Assembly (NCBI GenBank): GCA_012511425.1 | Contig: JAAZGC010000205.1 | Coordinates: 1 to 5,504 of the forward strand | Direction: 5' to 3' | Source of the DNA: Clostridiales bacterium | Lineage (GTDB): Bacteria; Bacillota; Clostridia; Oscillospirales; CAG-272 | Length of the DNA: 5,504 bases | In this document: one piece after another, positions 5,271-5,504 of the stretch | Layout of the letters: each line of letters begins with the position of its first letter | Numbering within the stretch: the first letter of the stretch is position 1 | Notes under the pieces: generated by a model | Databases searched by the model: none | What the model was told of the DNA's origin: nothing | Seen by the model: only the letters and a program-made list of their open reading frames with translations | Program-made: the position numbers and the translations under genes

Positions 5271-5504
5271 TCAATATCCTTCGGTAATCGCGCCGCGGGC
5301 GTAGAGTATCCATTTTGCCCGGTCGGCAGGGTCAATTCCCCTGAACGGGGTCGATTTGCCGAGCTCCGGCGGTATCACCCGGTATCCATGGAACTCCTGA
5401 TAATACGAGCCTTTGCCGGATGTCGCACTTGCAAGGCGTATCGGATAGTCGAGCGATTCGGAGACCGGAAGGATACAGTCGAGCATGAAGCTGCCGTTTA
5501 CTAT
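5271..5504 (-). CDS. TetM/TetO-like EF-G-family translation GTPase, C-terminal fragment (5' end cut by window edge)
   Basis: The last 77 residues of a longer protein whose coding region enters from the right edge; the frame is open to position 5504, so the internal ATG at 5486 is not the real start. The visible part has the pattern ILPVSESLDYPIRLASATSG (11-30), then KGSYYQEFHGY (31-41), then GIDPADRAKWIL (56-67) and TEGY at the end. The layout matches the C-terminus of ribosomal protection proteins of the TetM/TetO class, where a strand ending in a Pro-containing loop is followed by T-x-G-(K/R), a GY strand and a final helix with a basic motif. Such proteins bind the ribosome and hydrolyse GTP; only some confer tetracycline resistance. 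The GTPase domain and the domain IV loops that could separate a resistance protein from a housekeeping relative lie outside the window. The call rests on remembered family patterns. Confidence 0.7.
   Translation of the reverse strand: MVNGSFMLDCILPVSESLDYPIRLASATSGKGSYYQEFHGYRVIPPELGKSTPFRGIDPADRAKWILYARGAITEGY

Noticed and set aside
5271..5486. A separate 71-aa protein starting at the ATG at 5486
   Set aside because: The frame stays open to the window edge, no ribosome site precedes that ATG, and the sequence reads as the C-terminal domain of a larger GTPase.

Overview
The window suggests an anaerobic low-G+C-lineage Gram-positive bacterium (Bacillota, probably Clostridia, possibly the Oscillospiraceae/Ruminococcaceae area), although its own base composition is moderately GC-rich. 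The lineage is inferred from strong GGAGG-type ribosome binding sites, a consensus sigma-A promoter, a TetM/TetO-like EF-G homologue of clostridial type, a DUF3784-like small membrane protein, and a PfkB kinase whose sequence resembles clostridial sugar kinases as I remember them. No alignment or database search was possible.

Every recognisable gene lies on the minus strand, so biological order runs from right to left. At the right edge is the C-terminus of a TetM/TetO-like translation GTPase (5271-5504, cut by the edge). It is followed by a fused ThrE-type threonine/serine exporter (3856-5193). A consensus promoter (TTGACA, 17 bp, TATAAT; 3811-3839) starts 17 bp beyond the exporter stop and drives a PfkB-family kinase (2692-3765). 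A strong intrinsic terminator (2636-2679) closes that unit.

Downstream of the terminator lie a cyclase/kynurenine-formamidase-like metal hydrolase (1979-2566, alternative start 2602) and a second PfkB kinase of 2-dehydro-3-deoxygluconokinase (KdgK) type (884-1906). Next come a single-pass membrane protein of unknown function (305-856), a 28-codon ORF coupled to it by an ATGA overlap (222-308), and the start of a DUF3784-like membrane protein (1-206, cut by the left edge). Tight spacing suggests that the last three or four are co-transcribed.

The metabolic theme is phosphorylation of 2-keto-3-deoxy sugar acids, the entry from uronates or pectin-type sugars into lower Entner-Doudoroff metabolism. 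Two diverged kinases flank a hydrolase of undetermined substrate. The most unusual points are the stem-loop between a good Shine-Dalgarno and the kdgK start, the well-initiated micro-ORF in frame with the DUF3784-like gene, and the divergent substrate-side motif of the promoter-proximal kinase. I found no RNA genes, CRISPR arrays, insertion sequences or attachment sites, and no clear sign of a wholly new system. No gene-free stretch exceeds 100 bases.
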